Notes: generated by a model from the sequence alone, not told the origin. Numbered from the stretch's first letter, positions 45,215 to 54,978 are shown. The stretch: 64,000 nucleotides of DNA from Vibrio sp. 10N (GCF_036245475.1 NZ_BTPM01000001.1:62001-126000), one strand, 5' to 3'. Numbers and translations: made by a program.

Positions 45215-45649
45215 ATGTCATTTACCGATATTTATTCTATCGCGGGTTCAGCCATGACGGCGCAAACGGTGCGACTTAACACCGTCGCCAGTAACCTTGC
45301 CAACGCCGATGCCGTATCTGCTAACCCAGATGATGCCTACAAGCCACTCAAGCCGGTATTTGCCACGGTATACAGCCAAACTCAACTGGCCAGTGAGCAA
45401 GGGGTATATCCCAATGCGGAAGTCCGCATTGTCGATGTGGTGAAAAGTGGCGCTAAGGCCGAGCAGCGTTTTGAACCGAATAACCCACTCGCCAATGAAG
45501 AGGGGTATGTGTATTACCCAGGTGTCGATGTGGTGGCGGAGATGGCAGACATGATGTCAGCTTCACGCAGCTTCGAAACCAATGTGGAAGTGCTGTCGAA
45601 TGTGAAAAGCATGCAGCAAGGGTTACTTCGTCTAGGGCAGGGCAGCTAA
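45215..45649 (+). CDS. flgC: Flagellar basal-body rod protein FlgC (lateral)
   Basis: 144 residues, rod-family N-terminus (RLNTVASNLANADAVS) and C-terminal VNVV-like helix (MADMMSASRSFETNVEVLSNVKSM). Proximal rod subunit next to FlgB. Its stop overlaps the flgD start by one base. Confidence 0.93.
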   Translation: MSFTDIYSIAGSAMTAQTVRLNTVASNLANADAVSANPDDAYKPLKPVFATVYSQTQLASEQGVYPNAEVRIVDVVKSGAKAEQRFEPNNPLANEEGYVYYPGVDVVAEMADMMSASRSFETNVEVLSNVKSMQQGLLRLGQGS

Positions 45650-46326
45650 TGAGTATTGCACAGTTCACTGCGCTGGATACGGATTCTCCGGTCGCTCAGC
45701 AAACTAACGCCAACGTGTCTGCGAATCCGCAAGACGCCAATAGCGCCAGCTCACTGGAAAACGAATTTATCACCTTAATGGTGGCGCAAATTCAAAACCA
45801 AGATCCGCTCAACCCACTTGATGGCACCGAATATGTTAGCCAGCTGGCGCAGTTCTCTCAGGTGCAAAGTACCGAGAACATGTCGACGCTGATGCAAAAC
45901 AGCATGGTGCTTCTCGACAACATGCAGGTGTTATCGACAGCGAGCCTAGTGGGGCAAACCGTGTATGTCAGCAGCAACGAAGTTGAGCTAGCGGATGGCG
46001 CGCAAAAAGGTCGCATTGAGCTCGCGCACTCATCGAGCCAAGTCAACGTGGTGGTGGAAGATGAGTTCGGTCAGAAAACCAAAGTGCCGCTCGGCGCACA
46101 TCCTGCTGGTGATGTGGACTTCACCATCGACCCAGAAGAGCTTGGTCTAAAACCGGGCAAGTACTCTATCTCGGTAGAGGTACAAGACGGCCAAGCGCAG
46201 CCTAATTTGTTGCTCGCGGGCGAAGTGCAGCAAGTTCGTATTCCAAGCACAGGCGGCGCAGCGATGGTCAATATCGCGGGCGTAGGTAATGTGCCTTTCT
46301 ATCAAATCAGTCAGTTTGGTGCTTAG
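45649..46326 (+). CDS. flgD: Flagellar hook assembly protein FlgD (lateral)
   Basis: 225 residues. N-terminal FlgD motif ENEFITLMVAQIQNQDPLNPLDGTEYVSQLAQFS is split by typical conserved residues (about 36-70), followed by a FlgD-type Ig-like and Tudor-like region (VGQTVYVSSNEVEL ... GKYSISVEVQDG). Caps the growing hook. Coupled to flgC by a one-base overlap. Confidence 0.93.
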   Translation: MSIAQFTALDTDSPVAQQTNANVSANPQDANSASSLENEFITLMVAQIQNQDPLNPLDGTEYVSQLAQFSQVQSTENMSTLMQNSMVLLDNMQVLSTASLVGQTVYVSSNEVELADGAQKGRIELAHSSSQVNVVVEDEFGQKTKVPLGAHPAGDVDFTIDPEELGLKPGKYSISVEVQDGQAQPNLLLAGEVQQVRIPSTGGAAMVNIAGVGNVPFYQISQFGA

Positions 46327-46369
46327 CGCCGAGTGTAAAACCAATAATTATCAGAATTAAGAGGACATT

Positions 46370-47617
46370 ATGAGTTTTAATATCGCTTTAAGTGGCTTGG
46401 ATGCTACTAATACTCAGCTAAACACCATCAGTCATAACATTGCTAACGCATCAACGTACGGTTTTAAGCAGGCACGTACCGAGTTTTCTGCTGTGTACAA
46501 CGGCATGCAGGCAGGTGGTGTGGAAGTGGCGTCCATCTCGCAAAACTTCGATAAGAATGGTTCGGTATCCGGCACGGGTCGTGCGATGGACTTAGCCATC
46601 AACGGTAACGGCTTTTTTGTCACTAAAGATGGTATGGGGCAAACCCTTTACACCCGCTCTGGTGTGTTTGGCACGGATAAAGACAACTACGTAGTCGGCA
46701 ATACAGGCGCTAAGCTGCAAGGCTACAGTGTCGATAGCAATAACAACCTGCTTGAAGGCTCTGTCGGCGACATCAAGATCAGCACCTCATCGCTTGCGGC
46801 CAAAGCGACCAATGCTCTTGATTTTGTGGCCAACTTCGATGCCAGCGCCAGTGCCGTTAACCTAGTGGCAGCAGGCGACAATAAACTCGACCCAAACCAT
46901 GCCGATTACGACTCTACTGCGGTTGCGTTTGATCCTGCGAACCCTGACTCATTTAACTCATCTTACACTTCAAAGGTGTATGACTCGCAAGGCAACCCGC
47001 ACACCGTTACTCAGTATTTCACCAAAACAGCAGACAATACTTGGCAAGTGAGTGTGCAAGTTGATGGCAGTGCATCGCCAGTGCAAACCGTTCCAGTCAC
47101 CTTTGATACCGACGGCAAACTGGCCTCTCCAACGGGTACGTATAATGTCTCTTTCCCTGCGGCGGGTGCGAGTGACATGAGCATCGACATCAGCCTAGCG
47201 GGCAGCACCCAGTTTGGTGCGGCATTTGGCGTGAGCACCAACAGCCCAAATGGTTACACCTCAGGTGAGCTTGCGGGTGTGCGTGTTGAGAACAACGGCA
47301 TGGTATTCGCAACTTACACTAACGGTCAGTCGCAGTTGCAAGGTCAGGTGGTGCTGGCAAACTTTGCGAACCCACAAGGCTTGGCAAAAACCAATGGTAC
47401 TGCTTGGACACAAAGCTTTAGCTCGGGTGCTCCTGTGGTGGGGACACCGGGTACTGGCGTGTTGGGCGATCTGACTCCGGGCGCACTGGAAGGTTCAAAC
47501 GTTGATTTGACTTCAGAGCTTGTGAACCTGATGACGGCGCAGCGCAACTACCAAGCGAACGCGAAGACGATTTCTACGTCTGACAAATTGACTCAAGCGC
47601 TGTTTAACGCGGTATAG
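46370..47617 (+). CDS. flgE: Flagellar hook protein FlgE (lateral)
   Basis: 415 residues. N-terminal rod/hook motif (LNTISHNIANASTYGFKQARTEF) and C-terminal helix (GALEGSNVDLTSELVNLM, AQRNYQANAKTISTSDKL). The variable middle forms the surface of the hook. RBS AAGAGGACATT. Structural subunit of the curved hook, exported by the type III apparatus. Confidence 0.95.
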   Translation: MSFNIALSGLDATNTQLNTISHNIANASTYGFKQARTEFSAVYNGMQAGGVEVASISQNFDKNGSVSGTGRAMDLAINGNGFFVTKDGMGQTLYTRSGVFGTDKDNYVVGNTGAKLQGYSVDSNNNLLEGSVGDIKISTSSLAAKATNALDFVANFDASASAVNLVAAGDNKLDPNHADYDSTAVAFDPANPDSFNSSYTSKVYDSQGNPHTVTQYFTKTADNTWQVSVQVDGSASPVQTVPVTFDTDGKLASPTGTYNVSFPAAGASDMSIDISLAGSTQFGAAFGVSTNSPNGYTSGELAGVRVENNGMVFATYTNGQSQLQGQVVLANFANPQGLAKTNGTAWTQSFSSGAPVVGTPGTGVLGDLTPGALEGSNVDLTSELVNLMTAQRNYQANAKTISTSDKLTQALFNAV

Positions 47618-47626
47618 AGGTAGGCC

Positions 47627-48358
47627 ATGGATAGCTTGCTATTTACTGCGACCACGGGCGCAAGTCGCGTCCTTAAAGCGCAGCATGTTCGTTCTAACAA
47701 CTTATCGAATGCTGATACCGCGGGCTTTCGTGCGGATATGGAGCGCGTGAATAGCGTTCCATTGCAGGGCTCAGGCTTTGATGGCCGCACCATGGTGGTC
47801 ACCAACTCTGCGGCGACGCGATTTGATTCTGGCGATGTGGTGAAAACTGGTCGTCCGCTCGACATTGCCATCATGGGCGAAGGCTACATCAGTGTTCAAA
47901 CCCCAGCAGGTAACGAAGCCTACACCCGCGCCGGTAACATCAAAGTGGACGATTTGGGCGCCATGACCATCAACGGCTTTGCGGTTGTTGGTGATAACGG
48001 CCCTATGGTGCTGCCTGAATTTCAAAAAGTGGAAATCAGTGAACGCGGCCGTGTGTCGGTGATCCCTCCGGGTGGCGGCGCAGAAGTGGAAGTCGGCACA
48101 CTAAAACTGGTGAAGCCGGATATCACTCAGCTGCAAAAAGAGAGCGACAGCCTACTGCACAGCCTTGATGGTCAGCCGTTTGCGGCGGATGCGACGGTCA
48201 ATCTAGCGCCTGAGCATATCGAAAGCAGTAACGTTTCAGCCATTGATGAGCTGCTGAGCGTCATGTCGCTTACTCGTAACTTCGAGATGCAGATCCGCAT
48301 GATGAAAACGGCGGAAACCTTAGCGCAGTCTGGAAACAAATTAATGAGTGCGAGCTAG
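47627..48358 (+). CDS. flgF: Flagellar basal-body rod protein FlgF (lateral)
   Basis: 243 residues. The rod motif is VRSNNLSNADTAGFRADMERV at the N-terminus; FlgF-type middle (YTRAGNIKVDDLGAMTINGFAV) and C-terminal helix (ALDELLSVMSLTRNFEMQIRMMKTAE type). Distal-proximal rod subunit. Nine bases after flgE with AGAGGTAGGCC ribosome site. Confidence 0.93.
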   Translation: MDSLLFTATTGASRVLKAQHVRSNNLSNADTAGFRADMERVNSVPLQGSGFDGRTMVVTNSAATRFDSGDVVKTGRPLDIAIMGEGYISVQTPAGNEAYTRAGNIKVDDLGAMTINGFAVVGDNGPMVLPEFQKVEISERGRVSVIPPGGGAEVEVGTLKLVKPDITQLQKESDSLLHSLDGQPFAADATVNLAPEHIESSNVSAIDELLSVMSLTRNFEMQIRMMKTAETLAQSGNKLMSAS

Positions 48359-48382
48359 AAGGCTCGCCAACAGGAGTAAACC

Positions 48383-49168
48383 ATGCATTCAGCATTGTGG
48401 GTCAGTAAAACAGGGATGGCCGCCCAAGACACGAAAATGACGGCGATTTCCAACAACCTTGCTAACGTCAACACCGTTGGTTTTAAGCGCGACCGAGTCG
48501 TATTTGAAGACCTGTTCTACAGCATTCAGCGCCAACCAGGTGCGCAGGTAGACCAAGTGAACGAGCTGCCAACGGGTGTTCAGTTGGGTAGTGGTGTTCG
48601 CGTGGTGGGTACGCAAAAAGTGTTCACACAGGGCAGCTCACAAAACACAGGACAAGAGCTGGATTTGGCTGTCATGGGACAGGGTTTTTTCCAAATCGAA
48701 AACTCTGATGGCCAAATCATGTACACCCGTAACGGCCAGTTTCATGTCAATTCAGAGGGTCTAATGGTCAACAGCCAAGGTCTGCCGCTTGAGCCGCAAG
48801 TGCAAATCCCAGACAACGCGCTCACGGTCTCAGTCGGTGTCGATGGCACGGTGACGGCAACGACCGCCGACGGCCCTGCGCCACAGGAACTGGGTCAAAT
48901 TACCCTAGCCAAGTTCATTAACCCAGCCGGCCTTGAAGCGGTTGGTGGCAACTTGTTTAAAGAGACTGAAGCGAGTGGTCAGGCACAAGAGCTGATCGCC
49001 GGAGAAGAAGGTGCAGGTAGCATCAAGCAGGGCGCACTGGAAGGCTCTAACGTGCAAGTTGTGGAAGAGATGGTCGACATGATCACCACACAGCGCGCTT
49101 ATGAAATGAACGCCAAAGTCGTGTCGGCAGCCGATGACATGCTTAAGTTTGTCGCGCAAGCGGTGTAA
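48383..49168 (+). CDS. flgG: Flagellar distal rod protein FlgG (lateral)
   Basis: 261 residues. Family start MHSALWVSKTGMAAQDTKM, with NNLANVNTVGFKRDR and C-terminal GALEGSNVQVVEEMVDMITTQRAYEMNAKVV in the expected places. Forms the distal rod passing through the P and L rings. RBS CAGGAGTAAACC. Confidence 0.95.
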   Translation: MHSALWVSKTGMAAQDTKMTAISNNLANVNTVGFKRDRVVFEDLFYSIQRQPGAQVDQVNELPTGVQLGSGVRVVGTQKVFTQGSSQNTGQELDLAVMGQGFFQIENSDGQIMYTRNGQFHVNSEGLMVNSQGLPLEPQVQIPDNALTVSVGVDGTVTATTADGPAPQELGQITLAKFINPAGLEAVGGNLFKETEASGQAQELIAGEEGAGSIKQGALEGSNVQVVEEMVDMITTQRAYEMNAKVVSAADDMLKFVAQAV

Positions 49169-49229
49169 CGGGTTTTCGATAACCGAGCGAGTTGAGTAAG
49201 CGGGAGATAACGTGAAAGGAAGTAGTAAT

Positions 49230-49919
49230 ATGAAATGGTTTTCGCGACGCCTAATAGAAAAAGGCATAGTGGCACTGACGGTGCTGCTGCTCGCTGGATG
49301 TGCAGCCAGACCTGAGTTTGTGCCGCCCGAGCCAGATGAGCAGAAGTACGCGCCGCCAGAGCTAAACTACGCGCTGCCAGAGGCAACCAATGGCAGTTTG
49401 TACCGTCATCAATACAACCTCACGTTATTTCAAGATCGCCGAGCCTATCGTGTCGGCGACGTGCTGACCATTTTGCTGGTGGAAGAAACCCAATCGAGCA
49501 AAAAAGCCGATACCAAGTTTGGTAAGTCATCGAATGTGGATTTCGGGGCGTCCAACTTAGGGGGAACCACTATCAATGAGACGGCCGTTGGCATCAGTGG
49601 CAGTCGTGCGTTTGATGGCAGTGCAGCGAGCTCTCAAGGTAACAGGCTGGAAGGTGCTATTACGGTCACGGTTCATGAAGTGATGCCAAACGGCGTACTC
49701 AAAGTCAGCGGTGAAAAGTGGATCCGCCTCAATCAAGGGGATGAGTTTATCCGCGTCACCGGTATCGTCCGCGTTGACGATGTTGACCGTTATAACCAAG
49801 TCTTTTCTCACCGTATCGGTGATGCCCGCATTACTTACTCAGGGCGTGGCGCTTTAGCAGATAGCAACTCAGCGGGTTGGCTAACGCAATTCTTCACTAG
49901 CCCATGGATGCCATTCTAA
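49230..49919 (+). CDS. flgH: Flagellar L-ring lipoprotein FlgH (lateral)
   Basis: 229 residues from the ATG at 49230, with AAAGGA upstream; a GTG at 49212 also has a GGGAG site. Lipoprotein signal with lipobox LLAGCAARPE. Family motifs: LYRHQYNLTLFQDRRAYRVGDVLTI and SGEKWIRLNQGDEFIRVTG. Forms the outer-membrane L ring. Its stop codon overlaps the flgI start by one base. Confidence 0.93.
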   Translation: MKWFSRRLIEKGIVALTVLLLAGCAARPEFVPPEPDEQKYAPPELNYALPEATNGSLYRHQYNLTLFQDRRAYRVGDVLTILLVEETQSSKKADTKFGKSSNVDFGASNLGGTTINETAVGISGSRAFDGSAASSQGNRLEGAITVTVHEVMPNGVLKVSGEKWIRLNQGDEFIRVTGIVRVDDVDRYNQVFSHRIGDARITYSGRGALADSNSAGWLTQFFTSPWMPF

Positions 49920-51040
49920 TGTTGAAACTTCGTCATTTTTTTAACGCCCTTACGGCTGTGGTTGCCCTTGGTGTTATGCCAGCAGCACAGGCGGAAGTGG
50001 AAATTCCAATTATGGATTTGGTTGACGTACAGGGTGTGCGTAGCAACCAACTTGTCGGTTATGGTTTGGTAGTTGGCCTCGATGGTCAAGGTGACCGTAA
50101 CCAAGTGAAATTTACCGCTCAATCGATTACCAACATGTTGCGTCAATTTGGGGTACAGATCGGCGACGATGCCAACCCAAAACTGCGTAACGTTGCCTCG
50201 GTCAGTGTGACGGCGTCGGTCGACCCGATGGCCGGTCCCGGCCAAATGCTGGACATTGTGGTCTCGTCGATTGGTGATGCGAAAAGTCTGCGTGGCGGCA
50301 CGTTATTGTTAACGCCACTGCGCGGTGTCGATGGTGAAGTGTACGCCGTGGCTCAAGGTAATGTGGTTGTTGGCGGTGTGTCTGCGGAAGGTCGCAGCGG
50401 CTCTAAGATTGCCGTGAATACCCCAACCGCTGGCCGCGTGCCAAATGGCGCAACGCTGGAGCGCGAAATTCCATCCGACTTTAATACTCGTCCGCAAATC
50501 ACGTTAAACCTGCGCAAAGCAAGTTTTACAACCGCCAAGAACATCGCTCGTGAAATCAACAGCACTTTTGGTCCCGATGTGGCGATTGCGGTCAACAAGG
50601 TGCGTGTTGATATGCGCGCACCGAAAGATACTCAGCAGCGCGTGACTATGATGTCGATGCTAGAAGAGATGAGCGTGGTCGAAGGCCGCAAGCCAGCGCG
50701 CATTGTGTTCAACTCGCGTACCGGCACTGTAGTGGTGGGAAAAAATGTCAAAGTCACCGAGGCTGCGGTCAGTCACGGCAATTTGACGGTCGCGATCAGC
50801 GAGTCGCAGCGCGTCAGTCAGCCTAATGCTTTTGCCGATGGTGATACCGTAGTGGTAGACCAAACGAAAATCGATATCAATGAAGATCAGGCACAAATGG
50901 TGATTTGGCCGGAAGGCACTGAGCTGAATACCATCGTCAACGCGGTGAACAGCTTAGGTGCGACACCGACAGACTTGATGTCAATTCTGCAAGCGCTGCA
51001 CGAAGCGGGCGCGCTCAATGCTGAGCTGGTTGTGATATAG
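49919..51040 (+). CDS. flgI: Flagellar P-ring protein FlgI (lateral)
   Basis: 373 residues from the ATG that overlaps the flgH stop (TAATG). Signal peptide ending VMPAAQA, then IMDLVDVQGVRSNQLVGYG typical of FlgI, SDFNTRPQITLNLRKASFTTA and the C-terminal LQALHEAGALNAELVVI. Forms the peptidoglycan-layer P ring with FlgA help. Confidence 0.95.
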   Translation: MLKLRHFFNALTAVVALGVMPAAQAEVEIPIMDLVDVQGVRSNQLVGYGLVVGLDGQGDRNQVKFTAQSITNMLRQFGVQIGDDANPKLRNVASVSVTASVDPMAGPGQMLDIVVSSIGDAKSLRGGTLLLTPLRGVDGEVYAVAQGNVVVGGVSAEGRSGSKIAVNTPTAGRVPNGATLEREIPSDFNTRPQITLNLRKASFTTAKNIAREINSTFGPDVAIAVNKVRVDMRAPKDTQQRVTMMSMLEEMSVVEGRKPARIVFNSRTGTVVVGKNVKVTEAAVSHGNLTVAISESQRVSQPNAFADGDTVVVDQTKIDINEDQAQMVIWPEGTELNTIVNAVNSLGATPTDLMSILQALHEAGALNAELVVI

Positions 51041-51050
51041 GAGGCGCACC

Positions 51051-51605
51051 ATGAAAATCGATGCCATGAACGATACGACTCGCGTCAACAGCATGCTTTA
51101 TCATGACAATGCGGCGCTGACTAACATCAAACACAGTAACGACAGCCCAGAGGCATTAAAAGAAGTCGCAGGGCAGTTTGAAGCGATGTTCTTGCAAATG
51201 GTGCTCAGACAAATGCGCAGCAGTAGCGACGCATTGGCTGATGAAGACAGTCCATTTGCCTCGCAGCAGCACGGTGTATTCCGTGATATGCACGACGGAC
51301 AGCTGTCGATTGAACTGGCCAAGAAGCAGAACTCTGGGATCGCTGACATGTTGGTGAAACAGCTCGGTCCGGCACAACCTAATCAGTCGAATCGCGAAGT
51401 GCAGTTTGATGCCGCGCGCGTGCAAACCTTATCAGCGGCGAACGATTTGGAAGCCAAATCACAAACTCATACGGCGTCTGTCACAAATGGCGTTTCAACG
51501 GTTAATGAAGCGAATGACGCTGCCGCCTTTAATCATCAGTCGCCTAGTGAGGCAGCCATGACCATGGCCTTTTCTCAGCCTCTTATGAAAATCACGGAGC
51601 GTTAA
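51051..51605 (+). CDS. flgJ: Single-domain FlgJ rod-cap protein (lateral)
   Basis: 184 residues. Only the N-terminal rod-scaffolding domain is present (AGQFEAMFLQMVLRQMRSSSDA ... YRDMHDGQLSIELAKK type; here FRDMHDGQLSIELAKKQNSGIADML). The C-terminal glucosaminidase/muramidase domain of the ~310-residue dual-domain FlgJ is missing; the last 80 residues are low-complexity. The gene cannot supply wall hydrolysis, which the adjacent lytic transglycosylase probably does. Confidence 0.9.
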   Translation: MKIDAMNDTTRVNSMLYHDNAALTNIKHSNDSPEALKEVAGQFEAMFLQMVLRQMRSSSDALADEDSPFASQQHGVFRDMHDGQLSIELAKKQNSGIADMLVKQLGPAQPNQSNREVQFDAARVQTLSAANDLEAKSQTHTASVTNGVSTVNEANDAAAFNHQSPSEAAMTMAFSQPLMKITER

Positions 51606-51610
51606 TCGTC

Positions 51611-52984
51611 ATGAGTCTTATTAATATCGCCCTGACCGGGATGAACGCCAATCGAGTGGCGTTAAATGTCACCGCGCAAAACGTGGCCAACGTGAACACC
51701 CCAGGATACAGCCGCCAACAAGCTCTTACGGCATCGGTAGCTGGGGGGAAATTCGATTACACGTCACCTGGCATGGGGGTGGAAGTCACCAGTATTCGCC
51801 GCGTGACCGATCAGTTTTTAGTCAAACAAACTTGGTCAACCGCCAGTGAAGCCAATTACGCGTCTGGTTATATGTCGGCCATGAGCCAGTTAGAAAACAT
51901 GCTGGGTGCCGATGGTTTTAGTTTGTCATCTGGGCTTGATAGCCTGTTTGCCTCGCTCAACGATGCGACCACGAAACCAGAGTCAACGCCACTGCGCCAA
52001 CAAGTGATTAATGAATCGGAAGCCCTTGCTCGACGCTTCAATACGCTCACCGAATCGCTGCATAATCAACATAAAGATGTACACGACCAGCGTAATGCCG
52101 CCATCTCCCACGCGAATAGCGTGATGGCCAATATCGCGCAAGTGAATAAACAGATCGTTGAAATGCAAGGCACCGGCGGCAACACTTCACAGTTGATGGA
52201 TACGCGTGATGCTTTGATTGGTGAGCTGTCTACTGTGATGGCGGTGAAAACCACCGATCAACCGGATGGCAGCGTACAAATTTCTTTAGCGTCAGGGCAA
52301 CCTCTGGTGATGGGCTCTGATGCCAGTGTGATCAAAGCGATTCCTGATCCAAGTGACCCCTACCTTGCGGACTTACACATTGAATTTGGTAATCAAACTT
52401 TCTCTGCAAAAGGTGGCATCGGCGGCAAGATAGGTGCGCTGCACGACTATCAAGTGGATGTGTTGAAGCCAAATCAACAAGCGATTGATGATATGGCACG
52501 TAGTGTGGCCGATGAGTTTAACGCGGTATTAGCTACTGGTATCGACCTCAATGGTAACCCGGGCACACCACTGTTTACCTATGACCCAGCAAATCCTGCG
52601 GCGAGTTTGGATATCACGGCCATTAAGGCCGATGAGCTGGCCTTTTCTAGTGATGGTAACCCAGGCAACAGCGACAATCTCAAGGACCTGATTGATATCA
52701 GCAATAAGCCTGTGACTATCAGTGGTTATGGGTCAGTAACGCTCAATGATGCGTTTACCGCTATGGTGGGTGATACCGCCATTAAAGCCAGACAGGCTGA
52801 GTCTGATTATCAGGCCAAGCAGGCGATGTCTGAGCAAGCGATCGCTGCGCGCGATAATGTCAGTGCGGTCAACAGCGACGAAGAGGCGGCGAATCTTATG
52901 ACGTTTGCCAATGCACACAATGCCAATATGAAAGTGATCAGTACAGCGAATCAACTGTTTGATTCGGTATTGCAGCTATTTTAA
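51611..52984 (+). CDS. flgK: Hook-associated protein 1 FlgK (lateral)
   Basis: 457 residues. N-terminal motif MNANRVALNVTAQNVANVNTPGYSRQ matches FlgK, C-terminal helix NLMTFANAHNANMKVISTANQLFDSVLQLF as well. First hook-filament junction protein, escorted by FlgN. Five bases from flgJ. Middle region (PDPSDPYLADLHIEFG) is the variable surface domain. Confidence 0.94.
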   Translation: MSLINIALTGMNANRVALNVTAQNVANVNTPGYSRQQALTASVAGGKFDYTSPGMGVEVTSIRRVTDQFLVKQTWSTASEANYASGYMSAMSQLENMLGADGFSLSSGLDSLFASLNDATTKPESTPLRQQVINESEALARRFNTLTESLHNQHKDVHDQRNAAISHANSVMANIAQVNKQIVEMQGTGGNTSQLMDTRDALIGELSTVMAVKTTDQPDGSVQISLASGQPLVMGSDASVIKAIPDPSDPYLADLHIEFGNQTFSAKGGIGGKIGALHDYQVDVLKPNQQAIDDMARSVADEFNAVLATGIDLNGNPGTPLFTYDPANPAASLDITAIKADELAFSSDGNPGNSDNLKDLIDISNKPVTISGYGSVTLNDAFTAMVGDTAIKARQAESDYQAKQAMSEQAIAARDNVSAVNSDEEAANLMTFANAHNANMKVISTANQLFDSVLQLF

Positions 52985-52993
52985 GGAGAGACT

Positions 52994-53896
52994 ATGAGGA
53001 TCAGTGATACTCAATTTAGCCAAATGATGCTGCAAAGCCTGCAAATCAATAATGCAGGTTTGGGCAAAGTGATGCAGCAAATGGCAACGGGCGATCGGCT
53101 CACTAAGCTGTCAGACGATCCGATGGCATCGATTCAGTTGCTTAACCTTGATAGAGAAGGGGCGGCAATTAATCAGTATCAACGTAACATCGCCAACGTC
53201 AAAACCACACTATCGAGCCAAGAAGTTCACCTAGACTCGGTCAATGAGAGTCTAAAAAGTATGCGTGAGCTGGTGCTTTGGGGGGCGAACGGTACGCTTA
53301 CCGATGAAGACCGTTTAGGCATGATTTCTGAGTTAGAGAGCTTGCGCGACTCGGTTCAGTCATCATTCAACTCTCAAGATGAAGAGGGTCATTACCTTTT
53401 CTCCGGGACTAAAACCGATACCCCAGCGATTTCAGATGCGGGAGGCGGTGTATATTCGTTGGATGGCAATAGCGATAAGCGTGTTGTGACCGTCGCTAAA
53501 GGCGTAACCATGGAGTCCAATACCACGGCGCAAGACATCTTAGACTTAGGTGGCGGCGATAATGTATTGAATCAAATCGACCGATTGATCGTGGAATTTA
53601 AGAACCCGAGTCCAAATTTTCAAACCGAAGTTGGTGCTAGCCTGGATGCCATTGATAATACCTTGGGCAATGTGCTCGGTGCGATGACGGAAATGGGTGG
53701 CCGCCACAACAATTTAGATTTGATGGATGGTGCACACAGTGAGAACAAGCTGTTTGTCGACAAGGTGACCAGCGATGTCTCTGCGCTCGATTACGGCGAA
53801 GCGTCGGTGCGGCTCAGCAATTACATGGCAGCGCTGCAAGCAACGCAAGCCAGCTATATGAAAATTAATGATTTATCTCTATTCGACCGCATTTAG
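52994..53896 (+). CDS. flgL: Hook-associated protein 3 FlgL (lateral)
   Basis: 300 residues. Flagellin-like start QMMLQSLQINNAGLGKVMQQMATGDRL with KLSDDPMAS, and C-terminal SNYMAALQATQASYMKINDLSLFDRI. Second junction protein between hook and filament. RBS AAGGAGAG. A 44-base gap separates it from the unknown gene that follows. Confidence 0.94.
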   Translation: MRISDTQFSQMMLQSLQINNAGLGKVMQQMATGDRLTKLSDDPMASIQLLNLDREGAAINQYQRNIANVKTTLSSQEVHLDSVNESLKSMRELVLWGANGTLTDEDRLGMISELESLRDSVQSSFNSQDEEGHYLFSGTKTDTPAISDAGGGVYSLDGNSDKRVVTVAKGVTMESNTTAQDILDLGGGDNVLNQIDRLIVEFKNPSPNFQTEVGASLDAIDNTLGNVLGAMTEMGGRHNNLDLMDGAHSENKLFVDKVTSDVSALDYGEASVRLSNYMAALQATQASYMKINDLSLFDRI

Positions 53897-53940
53897 CGGT
53901 CGTTTTTGCCACTCGGCAGTAAGGCTCAAGGAACGGTGAT

Positions 53941-54978
53941 ATGGCAGTAAGTACGGTTGAAGTTAGACCGCATAGTATTAAGCTCACAGGGCAGGGAACA
54001 ACGAGTATTGCTCCCTCGCAAGCCTCTGATACCACGACAACTTCGCTCTCCAAACACCTTCTCAAGCCACAAGCGGAAATCTCTTCCGCTTATTCGTTAT
54101 CTGGTGTGTTGCTGACACAAGGGCAGCAACACGCCACATCGGTGCAAATTGCCACGAAAGCGCTGCAAGGCGTGGGTAAAGAGCTGACACAAGTGAAAAA
54201 GCAGCTTACTCAAGCGCTATCGCACGGCTCTACCCCACAAATGACCGAGAAACTGTCGCGCTCAAAACAAGTGATTGAAGCAACCCTAAATCAGGCGCGT
54301 TTTGATGGTAAACGTGTGGTCGATAATGAACTGCATCTAAAGCTCGATACGGCAGATGTGCGACGTTTTTCGATTCCTGGTCTTAATGTGCACCGCATGA
54401 GCGAGCGTGCAGAGCAAGTTCGTTTGGATTTTCCGAGCGGCGGTTCGGTGATGCTGCAATTTGATGGTCAGTCCGACGGCCAGCGCACGGTTAAACAGCT
54501 CGACCGCAGTGTGATTCCTATGGGTATGCGCGCGTCACTCGCCAACGATGGCAGCATTGTATTTGAAGTGCACGAGTCAGCCTACGCTGCGATGCAGCAG
54601 CAAGTTCGAGTCACTGGCGAAGGCCATCGCTTCCCAGCAGGACAAGCCAACACCTTCTCGATTCAAGCTGAGCCAGATGGCATGGCGGAACTTAAATTTG
54701 ACCTAGGCTCTCGCGATGGCATCAAACAATCCATCGCCAAGGTGAACCAACACCTAAAACAGGCACAAACCAGCCTAAGCGAAGCAAGGCAATTCCAATC
54801 CCAACTCGATACGCAAATGACGCGTATTCAGAACCAATCCAAGCTCCCTTCCGAGCAGCAAGTCAACGAAACACTCTCTGGCTTTAGCCAACTTTCACAA
54901 GATTTCACGACGACATTTCAGGCGCTCAATGCGCAAGCGAATGTTAGGCGCCATACGGTTGTGGCGTTGCTGAAATAA
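53941..54978 (+). CDS. Unknown lateral-flagellar gene, flagellin-like helical ends
   Basis: 345 residues, not recognised with certainty. N-terminal half: a Ser/Thr-rich start, then a long helix (HATSVQIATKALQGVGKELTQVKKQLTQAL). C-terminal half: another long helix pair (SIAKVNQHLKQAQTSLSEARQFQSQL ... NETLSGFSQLSQDFTTTFQALNAQANV), reminiscent of the terminal helices of flagellin and FlgL. The centre is beta-rich (VRLDFPSGGSVMLQFDG). RBS CAAGGAACGGTGAT. Possibly an extra axial protein, similar in place to genes such as lafX near laf clusters of Aeromonas. No signal peptide. Confidence 0.65.
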   Translation: MAVSTVEVRPHSIKLTGQGTTSIAPSQASDTTTTSLSKHLLKPQAEISSAYSLSGVLLTQGQQHATSVQIATKALQGVGKELTQVKKQLTQALSHGSTPQMTEKLSRSKQVIEATLNQARFDGKRVVDNELHLKLDTADVRRFSIPGLNVHRMSERAEQVRLDFPSGGSVMLQFDGQSDGQRTVKQLDRSVIPMGMRASLANDGSIVFEVHESAYAAMQQQVRVTGEGHRFPAGQANTFSIQAEPDGMAELKFDLGSRDGIKQSIAKVNQHLKQAQTSLSEARQFQSQLDTQMTRIQNQSKLPSEQQVNETLSGFSQLSQDFTTTFQALNAQANVRRHTVVALLK

